Shown in pieces: positions 45,271 through 53,948 of a stretch of 64,000 bases of DNA. How positions within the stretch are numbered: the stretch's first letter is position 1; every line of letters starts with the position of its first letter. This stretch comes from Actinokineospora baliensis (GTDB taxonomy: Bacteria; Actinomycetota; Actinomycetes; Mycobacteriales; Pseudonocardiaceae): NCBI RefSeq assembly GCF_016907695.1, contig NZ_JAFBCK010000001.1:3382501-3446500 (forward strand), written 5' to 3'. The notes under the pieces were generated by a model, which saw only the letters and a list, made by a program, of their open reading frames with translations, ran no database searches and was not told the origin of the DNA. The position numbers and the translations under genes are program-made.

Positions 45271-46566
45271 CTAACAGGACAGTTCGCGGTGCAGTGCCTT
45301 GATCAGTTCGCCGTCGCTGGTGTCGGCGTCGAGCGACCAGATCATCGCCCCGCCCAGGCCCTGGGAGTTGATGTAGCGGGCCTTGCGGCGCATCTCGGTC
45401 GGGTCGTCGTAGGTCCAGAAGTTGGTGCCGTCGTAGAGCCAGGCGTGCCCGGCCTTCTCGTCGCGGTAGACCTTGTAGCCGCCGATGCCGACCTTGGTCT
45501 TGAGGACCTTGTAGTCCTCGCTGCCCGCCTCCCAGGTGGCCGGGGCGGGCCCGGTCGCCTTCTGGTAGAGGCCGTTGTTGACGTTGGCGACGCCGGTCCA
45601 GCCGCGCCCGAAGAACGGCACGCCGAGCACGAGCTTGTCGCGCGGGGCGCCGCGGGAGACGTAGGCGTTGACCACGACCTCGGTGCTGAAGCCGGGGGCC
45701 GGGGTCGGGTCGCCCTTGCCGGTGCGCAGTGCCGACTGCTGGTTGGTGGTCGGGTCCCAGGTGCCGTGGTAGTCGTAGCCCTGCAGGTTCCCGAAGGTCA
45801 GCAGTCGCAGCACCTTCGCCACCTCGAAGCCGGAGTTGATCTCCCGGGTGTTCGCGGGCAGGTACGCGGTCAGGTCGGCGCCCTTGGGCAGCTGGCGGCG
45901 GTACTCCTCCATCAGCTTGGTGTAGTTGGCCTTGTCCTCGGGCCTGCTGATGTTGCCGGGGTCGCCCGCGGTGCTGTTGGGCCACTCCCAGTCCAGGTCG
46001 ATGCCGTCGAACACGCCAGCGGCGGCGCCGCCCGGCGCGACGTTGCCCTTGATCCACTGGTCGACGCAGGACTTCACGTGCGCCTTGCGCGACTCGGGGG
46101 TGAGCGCGGCGTTGGAGAAGTACTTCGAGCCCGACCAGCCGCCGAGCGAGATCAGCACCCGCAGCTTCGGGTACTTCTTCTTGAGCTTGCGGATCTGGTT
46201 GAGATTGCCCGACAGCGGCTGGCCCGCGACATCGGCCACCCCGTCGACGCTCTGCGCGGCCTCGAACGGCTTCTGGTAGTCGGCCCAGGCGTCCGAGGCG
46301 ACGCAGTTGCCCTGCGCGTCGAGGAACCCGAACGCGTAGTTGAGGTGGGTCAGCCGGGCGGCGGTGCCGCTGGTGTCCAGGTCGCGGATGGTGAAGTTGC
46401 GGCCGTAGATGCCCCAGTTGGTGAAGTACCCGATCACCCGGTCCTTGCTGTGGCCGTGGCCACCGCGGTGGTCGGGGTGCGCCTGGGCCTGGGGCGCCAC
46501 CACCACCGCGGTGGCCACGGCCACCCCGGTGAGCAGCGCCGCGGCGCGCCATCGTTTCGCCGACAT
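45271..46566 (-). CDS. Secreted family 18 chitinase
   Basis: 431 aa. Signal peptide (RAAALLTGVAVATAVVVAPQAQA, cleavage near residue 29) followed by a single GH18 barrel. The catalytic signature is FDGIDLDWEWP (DxxDxDxE); LISLGGWSGS, LQGYDYHGTWD and GGAMIWSLDADTSDG are other barrel motifs. No carbohydrate-binding domain is present. It hydrolyses chitin outside the cell. A DasR-type operator at 46606 lies 40 bp upstream, indicating GlcNAc-responsive control. Confidence 0.94.
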   Translation of the reverse strand: MSAKRWRAAALLTGVAVATAVVVAPQAQAHPDHRGGHGHSKDRVIGYFTNWGIYGRNFTIRDLDTSGTAARLTHLNYAFGFLDAQGNCVASDAWADYQKPFEAAQSVDGVADVAGQPLSGNLNQIRKLKKKYPKLRVLISLGGWSGSKYFSNAALTPESRKAHVKSCVDQWIKGNVAPGGAAAGVFDGIDLDWEWPNSTAGDPGNISRPEDKANYTKLMEEYRRQLPKGADLTAYLPANTREINSGFEVAKVLRLLTFGNLQGYDYHGTWDPTTNQQSALRTGKGDPTPAPGFSTEVVVNAYVSRGAPRDKLVLGVPFFGRGWTGVANVNNGLYQKATGPAPATWEAGSEDYKVLKTKVGIGGYKVYRDEKAGHAWLYDGTNFWTYDDPTEMRRKARYINSQGLGGAMIWSLDADTSDGELIKALHRELSC

Positions 46567-46605
46567 AGTTCTCCCTCGCTGACGAGCGGTCCGGACACCG
46601 CCATG

Positions 46606-46617
46606 TGGTCTGGACCA
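46606..46617. promoter_or_regulatory. DasR-responsive element (dre-like) upstream of the chitinase gene
   Basis: TGGTCTGGACCA differs at one position from the core TGGTCTAGACCA recognised by the GlcNAc regulator DasR in Streptomyces, and sits 40 bp before the chitinase ATG. A related half site GGTCCGGAC lies at 46588-46596. The gap also holds an iterated palindrome at 46680. Confidence 0.7.
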
Positions 46618-46679
46618 AACTAGGGGCAGTCGGAGTGCGCAGCTACGGCCGAACGGCGCAATTCGGGCGCGGGCACCAA

Positions 46680-46690
46680 TCCACTGTGGA
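46680..46690. repeat. Iterated palindrome TCCACTGTGGA between chitinase and membrane-protein genes
   Basis: An intergenic copy, 104 bp before ATG 46794. It shows that the motif is not confined to coding sequence. Confidence 0.8.
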
Positions 46691-46793
46691 CCACCTGAGG
46701 AAATCCCAGGGTTTCGGTACCCCTGTGGGGGGACGAGGCGGACTGGGGTTCGACCTACCTTCGTTTCCCATGGTGCAACGGGGAGTTGTGGGA

Positions 46794-47690
46794 ATGGTGT
46801 CGCAGGTGTGGGCGGCCGTGCGGCCGCAGGGGGGTGCGCAGCGCTTCCTCTGGTGGTGCGGTGCGCTGCTGCTGGCCTCGGCGGTGGTGCACTCGGTGGT
46901 GGCCGTCGTGGACGGCACGCCGTGGCTGGGCTCGGTCAGCTGGCGCAAACCGATCGTGTTCGGCGCGTCGTTCGGGTTGCTGGCGTGGTCGGTGGTGTGG
47001 GTGTTGCGCAACATGCGTGAACGGTGGCTGAGGTGGCCGGTGGTGGTGCTGCTCGGCGGGTTCGCGCTCTTCGAGGTCGGACTCATCTCGATGCAGGTGT
47101 GGCGCGGTCAGCCCTCGCACTTCAACAACCACTCGCCCTTCGACGAGAAGGTGTTCGAGCTGATGGGCCAGAGCGTGCTCGCGATCGCCACGGCGATCGG
47201 CTTGCTGCTGGTGTGGGCGGTGTTCGACCTGCGCGGCTCCGCCGTCGTGCGCGTCGCGGCGTTGGCGGGCATCGTCGCGCAGGTGGTGGCCGGGTACATC
47301 GGGACCCAGCTCATCGCCGAAGGGGACAAGGTGGTCGCCGCGACCGGCCACGTGCCGGAGGACTTGGTGTTCGGGGCGGCGGGTAGCGCGAAACTGGCCC
47401 ACGCCATCGGCATCCACGGCATCCAGGTGCTCGCGGTCCTGGCGATCTTGTTGGAGGGCACCAGGTTGGCGCCGCGGGCCAGGCTCGCGGCCATGCTGAT
47501 CGCGACGGTCGGCTACACCGCCGCCTACGCCGCGGTCACCCTGACCGCCTACGACGGTCGACCGTGGACGGACCCGACCGTGGCGCTCGGCGCGCTGGGC
47601 CTGTTCGGCGTGGTAGGAGTTGCGGTGGGGTACCTGCGGGCCTTGATGGCTAGGGATGTGGCGGATGAGCGGTCGGTGGTGGTTGCTTGA
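46794..47690 (+). CDS. Polytopic membrane protein of unknown function
   Basis: 298 aa from ATG 46794, eight nt after GGGGAG. About seven or eight hydrophobic helices (e.g. LWWCGALLLASAVVHSVVAVV; IVFGASFGLLAWSVVWVL; VLAIATAIGLLLVWAVF). A polar loop contains WRGQPSHFNNHSPFDEKVF, with several His and Asn residues that recur in families handling small ligands. I do not recognise the family. The stop lies inside the next gene, a sensor kinase, so it may belong to that two-component system. Confidence 0.8.
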   Translation: MVSQVWAAVRPQGGAQRFLWWCGALLLASAVVHSVVAVVDGTPWLGSVSWRKPIVFGASFGLLAWSVVWVLRNMRERWLRWPVVVLLGGFALFEVGLISMQVWRGQPSHFNNHSPFDEKVFELMGQSVLAIATAIGLLLVWAVFDLRGSAVVRVAALAGIVAQVVAGYIGTQLIAEGDKVVAATGHVPEDLVFGAAGSAKLAHAIGIHGIQVLAVLAILLEGTRLAPRARLAAMLIATVGYTAAYAAVTLTAYDGRPWTDPTVALGALGLFGVVGVAVGYLRALMARDVADERSVVVA

Positions 47691-48669
47691 CGGGGCCTTG
47701 GCCGTCGCGGCGTTCGCCGCGATGGCCGCGGTCGGTCCCGGACCGTGGTGGCTGGCCGCCGCGGTCGCGGCGGGTCTGGCGCTGCGCAGGCGGATGCCCC
47801 TGATCGGGTATCTGCTGGGCACCGCGGCGCTGATGGGCGGGGGACTGCTCGGCGTGGCGGACCCGATCGCGCCGTACGCGAACCTCCTGGGTATGCACGC
47901 GCTGGGCGCCTACGCGCCGGTCCGGCGGGCGTTGTGGGGTCCGGTGCTCGTGCTGCCCGGGGTGCTGGCCTACTACGCGCACCTGTCCGAGCCCGCGGTG
48001 ACGGTCACGGGCACGATGTTCTTCTGGCTGCTGGCCTGGGCGGTCGGGTTCGGGACGGCGCGCTCGCGCGAACGCGCCTCGCTGATGCGGCGGGCCGCGG
48101 TGGCCGAGGAGCGGACCAGGATGGCGCGGGAGCTGCACGACCTGGTCGGGCACACGGTCAACGTGATGCTGGTGCAGGCGGGGGCGAGCCGGGTCGTGCT
48201 GGACAAGGACCCGGACAAGGCGCGGGAGTTGCTGGCCGGGGTGGAGCGCACCGGCCGGGAGGCGCTGGAGGAACTCGACCGGGTGCTCGCCGCGCTGCGC
48301 ACCGAGGACCCGGACCTGGGCAGGCTGGCGGCGCGGATGGCGGAGGTGGGGATGGCGGTGGACCTGCGGGTCGAGGCGGGCGGCCTGCCCGGTCCGGTGG
48401 AGTTCGCGGTGTACCGGATCGTGCAGGAGGCGCTGACCAACGCGCTGACCCACGGCGGGGCCAGGTCGGCGACGGTGTCTGTGGTGTCCTCCGGGGCCGG
48501 GGTGGCCGTCGAGGTGTGCGACCGGGGGCGTGGCCCGCGGCCGGGGTACCGGGTCGGGCGCGGCCTGACCGGGATCACCGAGCGCGCCGAGGTGTTGGGC
48601 GGGACGGTCGTGCACGGAGGGGGTGACGGGGGCGGGTTCACCGTGCGGGTCCTGCTCCCGCTCGCGTGA
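47665..48669 (+). CDS. Two-component sensor histidine kinase (NarL/DesK type)
   Basis: 334 aa from ATG 47665 (ATG 47656 is an alternative). Four or five N-terminal membrane helices without a sizeable external domain, then HisKA_3 with the H box MARELHDLVGHTVNVMLVQ, and a GHKL ATPase (N box YRIVQEALTNALTHGG; G box RGLTGITERAEVLGGTV). It phosphorylates the response regulator encoded next. It overlaps the membrane-protein gene by 26 nt. Confidence 0.92.
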   Translation: MSGRWWLLDGALAVAAFAAMAAVGPGPWWLAAAVAAGLALRRRMPLIGYLLGTAALMGGGLLGVADPIAPYANLLGMHALGAYAPVRRALWGPVLVLPGVLAYYAHLSEPAVTVTGTMFFWLLAWAVGFGTARSRERASLMRRAAVAEERTRMARELHDLVGHTVNVMLVQAGASRVVLDKDPDKARELLAGVERTGREALEELDRVLAALRTEDPDLGRLAARMAEVGMAVDLRVEAGGLPGPVEFAVYRIVQEALTNALTHGGARSATVSVVSSGAGVAVEVCDRGRGPRPGYRVGRGLTGITERAEVLGGTVVHGGGDGGGFTVRVLLPLA

Positions 48670-48680
48670 AGGGGGATGGC

Positions 48681-49343
48681 GTGATCAAGGTCGTGCTCGC
48701 CGACGACGACCCGCTGCTGCTCGCGGGCGTGCGGGTGGTGCTGGGCACCGCGGGCGACATCGAGGTGGTCGGCGAGGCCGGTGACGGGGTCGCCGCGGTG
48801 GCGGCGGCCCGCGACCTGGAGCCGGACGTGCTGCTGGTGGACGTGCGGATGCCCGGCCACGACGGGGTCGAGGTCACCAGGCGGGTGGTGTCGGCGAACC
48901 CGTCGACCGCCGTGCTGGTGCTCACGACCTTCCGGCACGACGAGTACGTCTGGGGCGCGTTGCGCGCGGGCGCGCGGGGTTTCCTGCTCAAGCGCGCCTC
49001 CCCGGAGCGGCTGATCGACGCGGTGCGGGTGGTGGCGCTGGGGGAGACCGTGCTGGACCCCGCGGTCACCGGCGACCTGGTGGACCGCTTTGTGCGGCGG
49101 GTGCCCGCGCCGGTGACCGATGCCCGGCTGGCCAGGTTGACCGACCGCGAGACCCAGGTGCTCAAGCTGATCGCGTTGGGGCACAGCAACCCCGAGATCG
49201 CCGTGGCCCTGGTGATCGCGGAGTCGACGGCCAAGACGCACGTCAAGCGGGTGCTGGCCAAGATCGGCGTCCGCGACCGGGCCAGCGCGGTGGTGCTGGC
49301 TTACCGGACCGGGCTGGTGGTGCCCGGCGAATCCACGGCGTAG
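48681..49343 (+). CDS. NarL/FixJ-type response regulator
   Basis: 220 aa from GTG 48681, chosen for the GAAGGGGG site just upstream; GTG 48666 overlaps the kinase stop and would add five residues. Receiver domain with acidic pocket VVLADDDP, phospho-Asp in LLVDVRMPGHDG and Lys in GFLLKRAS; C-terminal LuxR helix-turn-helix (LTDRETQVLKLIALGHSNPEIA). Its 3' end overlaps the convergent pip gene by 43 bp. Confidence 0.93.
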   Translation: MIKVVLADDDPLLLAGVRVVLGTAGDIEVVGEAGDGVAAVAAARDLEPDVLLVDVRMPGHDGVEVTRRVVSANPSTAVLVLTTFRHDEYVWGALRAGARGFLLKRASPERLIDAVRVVALGETVLDPAVTGDLVDRFVRRVPAPVTDARLARLTDRETQVLKLIALGHSNPEIAVALVIAESTAKTHVKRVLAKIGVRDRASAVVLAYRTGLVVPGESTA

Positions 49344-50272
49344 CGGTCTAGGGCCGCCTGCTTGAGGCGGTCGAACTCCGCGCTGCCCGTGTGCCCGGCG
49401 TCCTCCACCACGACTAGTTCCGCGTCGGGCCACGCCTTCGCCAGCGTCCACGCGACCTCCACCGGTCCGCCGATGTCGTGGCGGCCGTGCAGGATCGTGC
49501 CGGGGATGCCCGCCAGCCGGTGGGCGTCGCGCAGGAGTTGACCGTCTTCGAGCCACGCCCGGTTGGACCAGTAGTGGGTGACCAGCCGGACCATGGTGTG
49601 CTGGGCCGCGGTCGGTCGGCTGCTGTAAGGCAGGGTGTCGCCGCGGGGTTCCAGTGAGACGACGGTGTCCTCCCACGCGGTCCAGTCCCGCACGGCCTTC
49701 TCGCGCACAGCGGGGTCCGGATCGGACACCCGCTCGAGGTAGGCGGCGATCACGTTGTCGGCGTGGGAGACGCCCGCGCGGAAGCGTTCCAGCGCTTCGG
49801 GGAAGAACACCCCGACGCCGGCGGTGATCCACTCGAAGTCGGCGTACCGGGAGGTCGTCGCCGCGCTCAGCACGATCTCCGTGACGCGCTCCGGGAACCG
49901 TTGCGCGTAGGCGAGGATCAGTGTGGACCCCCAGGAGCCGCCGGAGAGCAGCCAGCGGTCGATGCCCAGGTGCTCGCGCAGCAGTTCCATGTCGGCGACG
50001 AGGTGGTGGGTCGTGTTGTGCGTGAGGTCTGTGGTGTGGTCGCCCGCGTCGGGTGTGCTGCGGCCGCACCCGCGCTGGTCGAACTGGACGATCCGGTAGC
50101 GGGCGGGGTCGAAGTAGTCGCGGCTGTGGCGGTTGAGCCCTGATCCCGGCCCGCCGTGCACGATCAGCGCGGGCTTGCCGCCGGGGTTCCCGGACTCCTC
50201 CCAGTGCACCTGGTGGCCCTGGCCGACGTCGAGGAGTCCGTGCGCGCGTGGTTCACCGTGGGGGTACGACAC
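49301..50272 (-). CDS. pip: Proline iminopeptidase (alpha/beta hydrolase)
   Basis: 323 aa. Oxyanion motif VHGGPGSGLNRHSRDYFDP, family mark QFDQRGCGRSTPDA, nucleophile elbow LSGGSWGSTLILAYA, catalytic Asp in ILHGRHDIGGP and His in VEDAGHTGSAEF. It releases N-terminal proline from peptides. The GTG start is leaderless: minus-strand TAGATT at 50284-50279, then six nt, then GTG. Confidence 0.94.
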   Translation of the reverse strand: MSYPHGEPRAHGLLDVGQGHQVHWEESGNPGGKPALIVHGGPGSGLNRHSRDYFDPARYRIVQFDQRGCGRSTPDAGDHTTDLTHNTTHHLVADMELLREHLGIDRWLLSGGSWGSTLILAYAQRFPERVTEIVLSAATTSRYADFEWITAGVGVFFPEALERFRAGVSHADNVIAAYLERVSDPDPAVREKAVRDWTAWEDTVVSLEPRGDTLPYSSRPTAAQHTMVRLVTHYWSNRAWLEDGQLLRDAHRLAGIPGTILHGRHDIGGPVEVAWTLAKAWPDAELVVVEDAGHTGSAEFDRLKQAALDRYAVDSPGTTSPVR

Positions 50273-50278
50273 CCCGTC

Positions 50279-50284
50279 AATCTA
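50279..50284 (-). promoter_or_regulatory. -10 box of a leaderless pip promoter
   Basis: Minus-strand TAGATT, six nt before the GTG at 50272. It lies in the 33-bp gap after the alkyltransferase gene, so pip need not depend on read-through. Confidence 0.5.
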
Positions 50285-50305
50285 ACAGCACTGTTGCATC
50301 TAGGG

Positions 50306-50836
50306 TCACACCAGTGTCGACCCCTCCAGGGTGAGCAGGTGCCGCTTGGCGGGCAGGCCGCCGCCGTAGCCGATGAGGTCGCCGGTGGCGCCGATGACCC
50401 GGTGGCAGGGGATTATGATCGAGATCGGGTTGCGGCCGTTGGCCATGCCGACCGCGCGCGAGGCCGTCGCGGTGCGCCCCAACTGGTGGGCGAGCCCGCC
50501 GTAGGTGGTCGTGTGGCCCCACGGGATGGTCGTCAGCGCCTGCCACACCTGCCGCTGGAACGGTGTCCCGCGCGGCGCCAAGGGCAGGTCGAACTCGCGC
50601 AGTTCGGCGCCGAAGTACGCCGCCAGCTGGGCCTTCGCCGCGCCGAACTGGCCGGCGTCGGACACCCAGTCCGCGCCGATCCCGGCGAAGTGCCGGTGCT
50701 CGACCCCCATGTACAGACCGGTGATCGCCTCCCCGTCGCCGGTCAGCAGCAGCTCGCCGACGGGGGAGTCGACCGTGCAGTAGCGGGTCGGGCCCGTCAG
50801 CGGGTCGGCCAGGGTGACGGGGTGGGACAACGGCAC
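50306..50836 (-). CDS. ogt: Methylated-DNA--[protein]-cysteine S-methyltransferase
   Basis: 176 aa from GTG 50836 (GAGGA five nt upstream). The active site is IIIPCHRVIGATGDLIGYGGGLPAK in outline, with the acceptor Cys in PCHRV. Helix-turn-helix part GTPFQRQVWQALTTIPWG. It repairs O6-alkylguanine by suicide transfer. It lies 32 bp after the Ada-AlkA gene on the same strand, forming an alkylation-repair operon. Confidence 0.95.
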   Translation of the reverse strand: MPLSHPVTLADPLTGPTRYCTVDSPVGELLLTGDGEAITGLYMGVEHRHFAGIGADWVSDAGQFGAAKAQLAAYFGAELREFDLPLAPRGTPFQRQVWQALTTIPWGHTTTYGGLAHQLGRTATASRAVGMANGRNPISIIIPCHRVIGATGDLIGYGGGLPAKRHLLTLEGSTLV

Positions 50837-50868
50837 GGAGGTCCTCGTTTCGACTGCGGTCTTCAAGG

Positions 50869-52329
50869 TCAGCCTGGCAGGAAGTTGATCGGGTGGTCGC
50901 CGGTGGCCCACAGGTACTGCACCGCGTAGGAGCGCCACGGCCGCCACGCCGCCGCGCGGGCGGTCAGAGCGGCGGGCGCGGTGGGTAACCCCAAGGCTTC
51001 GGCCGCTACCCGGATCCCCAGGTCGCTGGCGACGAACGCGTCCGGGTCGCCGAGCGCGCGCATGGCGATCGTCTCGACCGTCCACGGTCCGATCCCGGGC
51101 AGCGCCGCCAGGTCCTCGCGCGCGGCCAGCCAGTCGCCGCCCGGCGACAGGTCGATGCGGGGCAGCGCCGCGACCAGCCCCAGCAGCGTCGCCCGGCGCG
51201 ACCGGGGGAAGGCCAGCGTCTCCGGGTCGATCTCGGCCAGCGCCGCCACGTCCGGGAACAGGTGCGTCAGGCCGCCGCCCGCGTCGGTGATCGGCTCGCC
51301 GTGCGCGAGCACCAGCCGCGCTGCGTGCGTGCGGGCCGCCTGGGTGGACACCTGCTGACCCAGGACCGCGCGCACCGCCATCTCGTCGCCGTCGACCGTG
51401 CGCGGGACCCGCCTGCCCGGCGTGCCCCGCACCAGCGGCGCCAGCACCGGATCGGCGGCGAGCAGGTCGTCGACAGCCACCGGGTCGGCGTCGAGGTCGA
51501 GCAGGCGCCTGCACCGGCTGATCGCGACCGACACGTCGCGCAGGTCGGTCAGGGCCAGTTCGCAGCGCACGTGGTCGGCGGCGGGCCGCAGGCTCACCAC
51601 CCCCGGCCCGTTCGGCAGCCGGACCGTGCGCCGGTAGGCACCCTCGCGCCACTCCTCGACCCCGGGGACGGCGGTGGCGGCGAGGTGGCCGAACACGTTG
51701 TCCGGGGCGAACGGCGCCCGCACCGGCAGCCGCACGGTCAACCCGCCCGACACCGGCACCGCATCGCGCGCGGCCCGCCTGCGCAGGTCGGTCGGCGAGA
51801 GCGCGAACACCTCGCGCACGGTGTCGTTGAACGTCCGGATGCTGCCGAACCCCGAGGCCATCGCCACCTCGGTCATCGGCAGCGCGCTGGTCTCGATCAG
51901 CACCCTCGCGGTCTGCGCGCGCTGCGCCCTGGCCAGCGCCAGCGGCCCGGCGCCCAGTTCCGCCCGCAGCTGCCGCTCCACCTGCCGCACGCTGTAGCCC
52001 AGCCGCGCCGCCAGGGCGGGCACCCCGCCGGTGTCCACCACGCCGTCGGCGATCAGCCGCATCGCCCGGCCGACCAGGTCCGCTCGCTCGTTCCACAGCG
52101 GCGACCCCGGCGAGGCGTCGGGCCTGCACCGCTTGCACGCGCGGAACCCGGCCCCCTGCGCGGCGGCCGCGCTCGGGTAGAACCGCATGTTGCGCGCCTT
52201 GGGCGGCACCACCGGGCAGCTGGGCCTGCAGTAGATGCCGGTGGTGAGCACGGCGGTGAAGAACCAGCCGTCGAACCGCGCGTCCCGCGACTGCACGGCC
52301 CGCACGCACCGCTCGGTGTCGGAGTGCAT
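50869..52329 (-). CDS. Ada-type regulator fused to AlkA-type DNA glycosylase
   Basis: 486 aa. Residues ~8-75: Ada zinc domain with four Cys (LTTGIYCRPSCP, FRACKRCRPD), the first being the methyl acceptor. Residues ~85-185: AraC helix-turn-helix pair (ALAARLGYSVRQVERQLRAELG). Residues ~200-486: AlkA_N plus HhH-GPD glycosylase with LPGIGPWTVETIAMRALGDPDAF and the catalytic Asp in FVASDLGIR. The fusion senses alkyl damage, activates transcription and excises 3-alkyladenine. The O6-transferase domain of E. coli Ada is supplied by the neighbouring gene. Confidence 0.94.
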   Translation of the reverse strand: MHSDTERCVRAVQSRDARFDGWFFTAVLTTGIYCRPSCPVVPPKARNMRFYPSAAAAQGAGFRACKRCRPDASPGSPLWNERADLVGRAMRLIADGVVDTGGVPALAARLGYSVRQVERQLRAELGAGPLALARAQRAQTARVLIETSALPMTEVAMASGFGSIRTFNDTVREVFALSPTDLRRRAARDAVPVSGGLTVRLPVRAPFAPDNVFGHLAATAVPGVEEWREGAYRRTVRLPNGPGVVSLRPAADHVRCELALTDLRDVSVAISRCRRLLDLDADPVAVDDLLAADPVLAPLVRGTPGRRVPRTVDGDEMAVRAVLGQQVSTQAARTHAARLVLAHGEPITDAGGGLTHLFPDVAALAEIDPETLAFPRSRRATLLGLVAALPRIDLSPGGDWLAAREDLAALPGIGPWTVETIAMRALGDPDAFVASDLGIRVAAEALGLPTAPAALTARAAAWRPWRSYAVQYLWATGDHPINFLPG

Positions 52330-52629
52330 GTGCCCAGCATCGCCGGTCGCCACCGCCGACTCCAGCGGGAAAACGACATCATGCTCGTCCGCGCTGCGCC
52401 GCCCGGGTGGCAGGTGCCCCCGGAATACCCTTTTGGCCCAGCGGAACACCATTTCCGGCTACCGAACGTGCGGAACTTCGGCCCGTTCCTGGAATTCCGC
52501 CACAACCATTGTCGGTGGTGGACTTGGGAAACGGATCGCGGGTTTGTCGCTGGATCGTGTCGCGGTCGACGGGAATGGGTAACGGGGCCCGCCGGGGTCA
52601 CGATGCCTTCTCGAACGAAAGGAGACGCG

Positions 52630-53937
52630 GTGACCCGAGAACAGGTGCTGCTGGTGCACCCGGGAATCTACGACGAGGGCAATCCGCTCGCGTTCCCGCC
52701 GTGGGGCGCGATCACGATCGGGCACGCCGTGCGCGCCGCCGGGCACGACGCGCGGGTGCTCGACCTCAACGGCGCCGACCCCGCCGCCCACCTCGACGCC
52801 GCGCTCGCCGCGCAGCGGCCCACCGTCGTCGGGGTGACCGCCAAGCAGGGCGTGGCCGCCCGCCGGTTCCGCGCCGTGGTCGACCACCTCGCCAGGGTCG
52901 CTCCGGACATCCCCGTCGTCGCCGGTGGACCGCTGGTCAGCACGTTCCCCGACCCCAGGGCGCTGATCTGGACCGGCGTGCACACCCTGGTGCTCGGCGA
53001 CGGCGAGCAGGCGATGGTGTCCTGGCTGGCGCGCCGCCCGCGCCCCGGCGGGCTCGTGCACGGCGCCGAACCGCCCACCCTCGACGACGTCGGGCTGCCG
53101 TCGTGGTGGCCGGGGCTGGCCGACTACGTGCACCCGGCGAGCAGCTGGCCGAACATGGCCGTTCCGGGAATCCACGTGGCGTCGGCGCGCGGCTGCACCA
53201 GGCGCTGCACCTTCTGCTACCTCAACGCGCAGTACCCGAACGCGCGGTTCCGCTACGTCTCCGCCGGGAAACTGCACGACGACCTGGTGGAACTGAACGC
53301 GGTGACCGGCGCCCGCGGATTCTACTTCGTCGACGACTGTTTCATCGACGCCCGGCAACGGCGGGTTCGCGACTTCTGCGCCCGCGCGATCACCCACGGC
53401 GGCGGATTCCGCTTCGGCTGCGACGTCCAGTTGTCCGATCTCGACCGGTATCCCGACCTGCTCGCGCTCATGCACCGCGCGGGCTTCCGCGCCCTTTATG
53501 TCGGGATCGAGTCCGCCTCGGCGCGGACCAGGACCCGGTTGGCCAAGGGGCGGCTGCGCGGCGAGATCACCGACGTGCTCAACCGCGCGATCGACCTCGG
53601 GTTCGTGCTGCGCGCCTCGATCGGCATCGGCTGGCCGGGTGAGGACGCCGCCGACGCCCGCGCCACCCTGGACCTGATCGACGCGGTGCCCCGGCTGGCC
53701 TTCGACGCGTTCCGCTACTACCCGCTGCCGCACACCCCGCTCGGCGAGCTCTCGCACTGGGCCCGCGCCCGCAACCGGATGAGCCCGGTCGAGGTGTCGG
53801 CGACGGCGCTGCAGGACTACTCCGACCACAACGACAACCACTCCGCGATCCCCACCGCCGACTACGAGGCGCTGTGGACCCAGTTGCGCCACCGCGAGGA
53901 CGAGCGCCTCGCCGCCTACTTCGCCACCGAGCGCTGA
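52630..53937 (+). CDS. B12-binding-type radical SAM enzyme
   Basis: 435 aa from GTG 52630, after AAAGGAGA. An N-terminal cobalamin-binding-like Rossmann domain (residues ~1-160: EQVLLVHPGIYDEGNPLAFP; GHAVRAAGHDARVLDLNG; VVAGGPLVSTFP) precedes a radical SAM domain with the CxxxCxxC cluster in SARGCTRRCTFCYLN, then FYFVDDCFIDARQ and YVGIESASARTRTRLAKG. Such enzymes methylate or rearrange unactivated carbons in natural-product pathways. It heads a three-gene run with an ATP-grasp/decarboxylase fusion and a transglutaminase-like protein. Substrate unknown. Confidence 0.9.
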   Translation: MTREQVLLVHPGIYDEGNPLAFPPWGAITIGHAVRAAGHDARVLDLNGADPAAHLDAALAAQRPTVVGVTAKQGVAARRFRAVVDHLARVAPDIPVVAGGPLVSTFPDPRALIWTGVHTLVLGDGEQAMVSWLARRPRPGGLVHGAEPPTLDDVGLPSWWPGLADYVHPASSWPNMAVPGIHVASARGCTRRCTFCYLNAQYPNARFRYVSAGKLHDDLVELNAVTGARGFYFVDDCFIDARQRRVRDFCARAITHGGGFRFGCDVQLSDLDRYPDLLALMHRAGFRALYVGIESASARTRTRLAKGRLRGEITDVLNRAIDLGFVLRASIGIGWPGEDAADARATLDLIDAVPRLAFDAFRYYPLPHTPLGELSHWARARNRMSPVEVSATALQDYSDHNDNHSAIPTADYEALWTQLRHREDERLAAYFATER

Positions 53938-53948
53938 AGGGGACACCG

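Noticed and set aside
52381..52629. In-frame ATG 52381 that would add 83 residues to the radical SAM protein or encode a precursor-like peptide with a WW and HNHC stretch.
   Set aside because: Third-position GC is lower than in the gene, there is no ribosome-binding site, and GTG 52630 has a strong one. It is worth a check only if a precursor peptide is sought.
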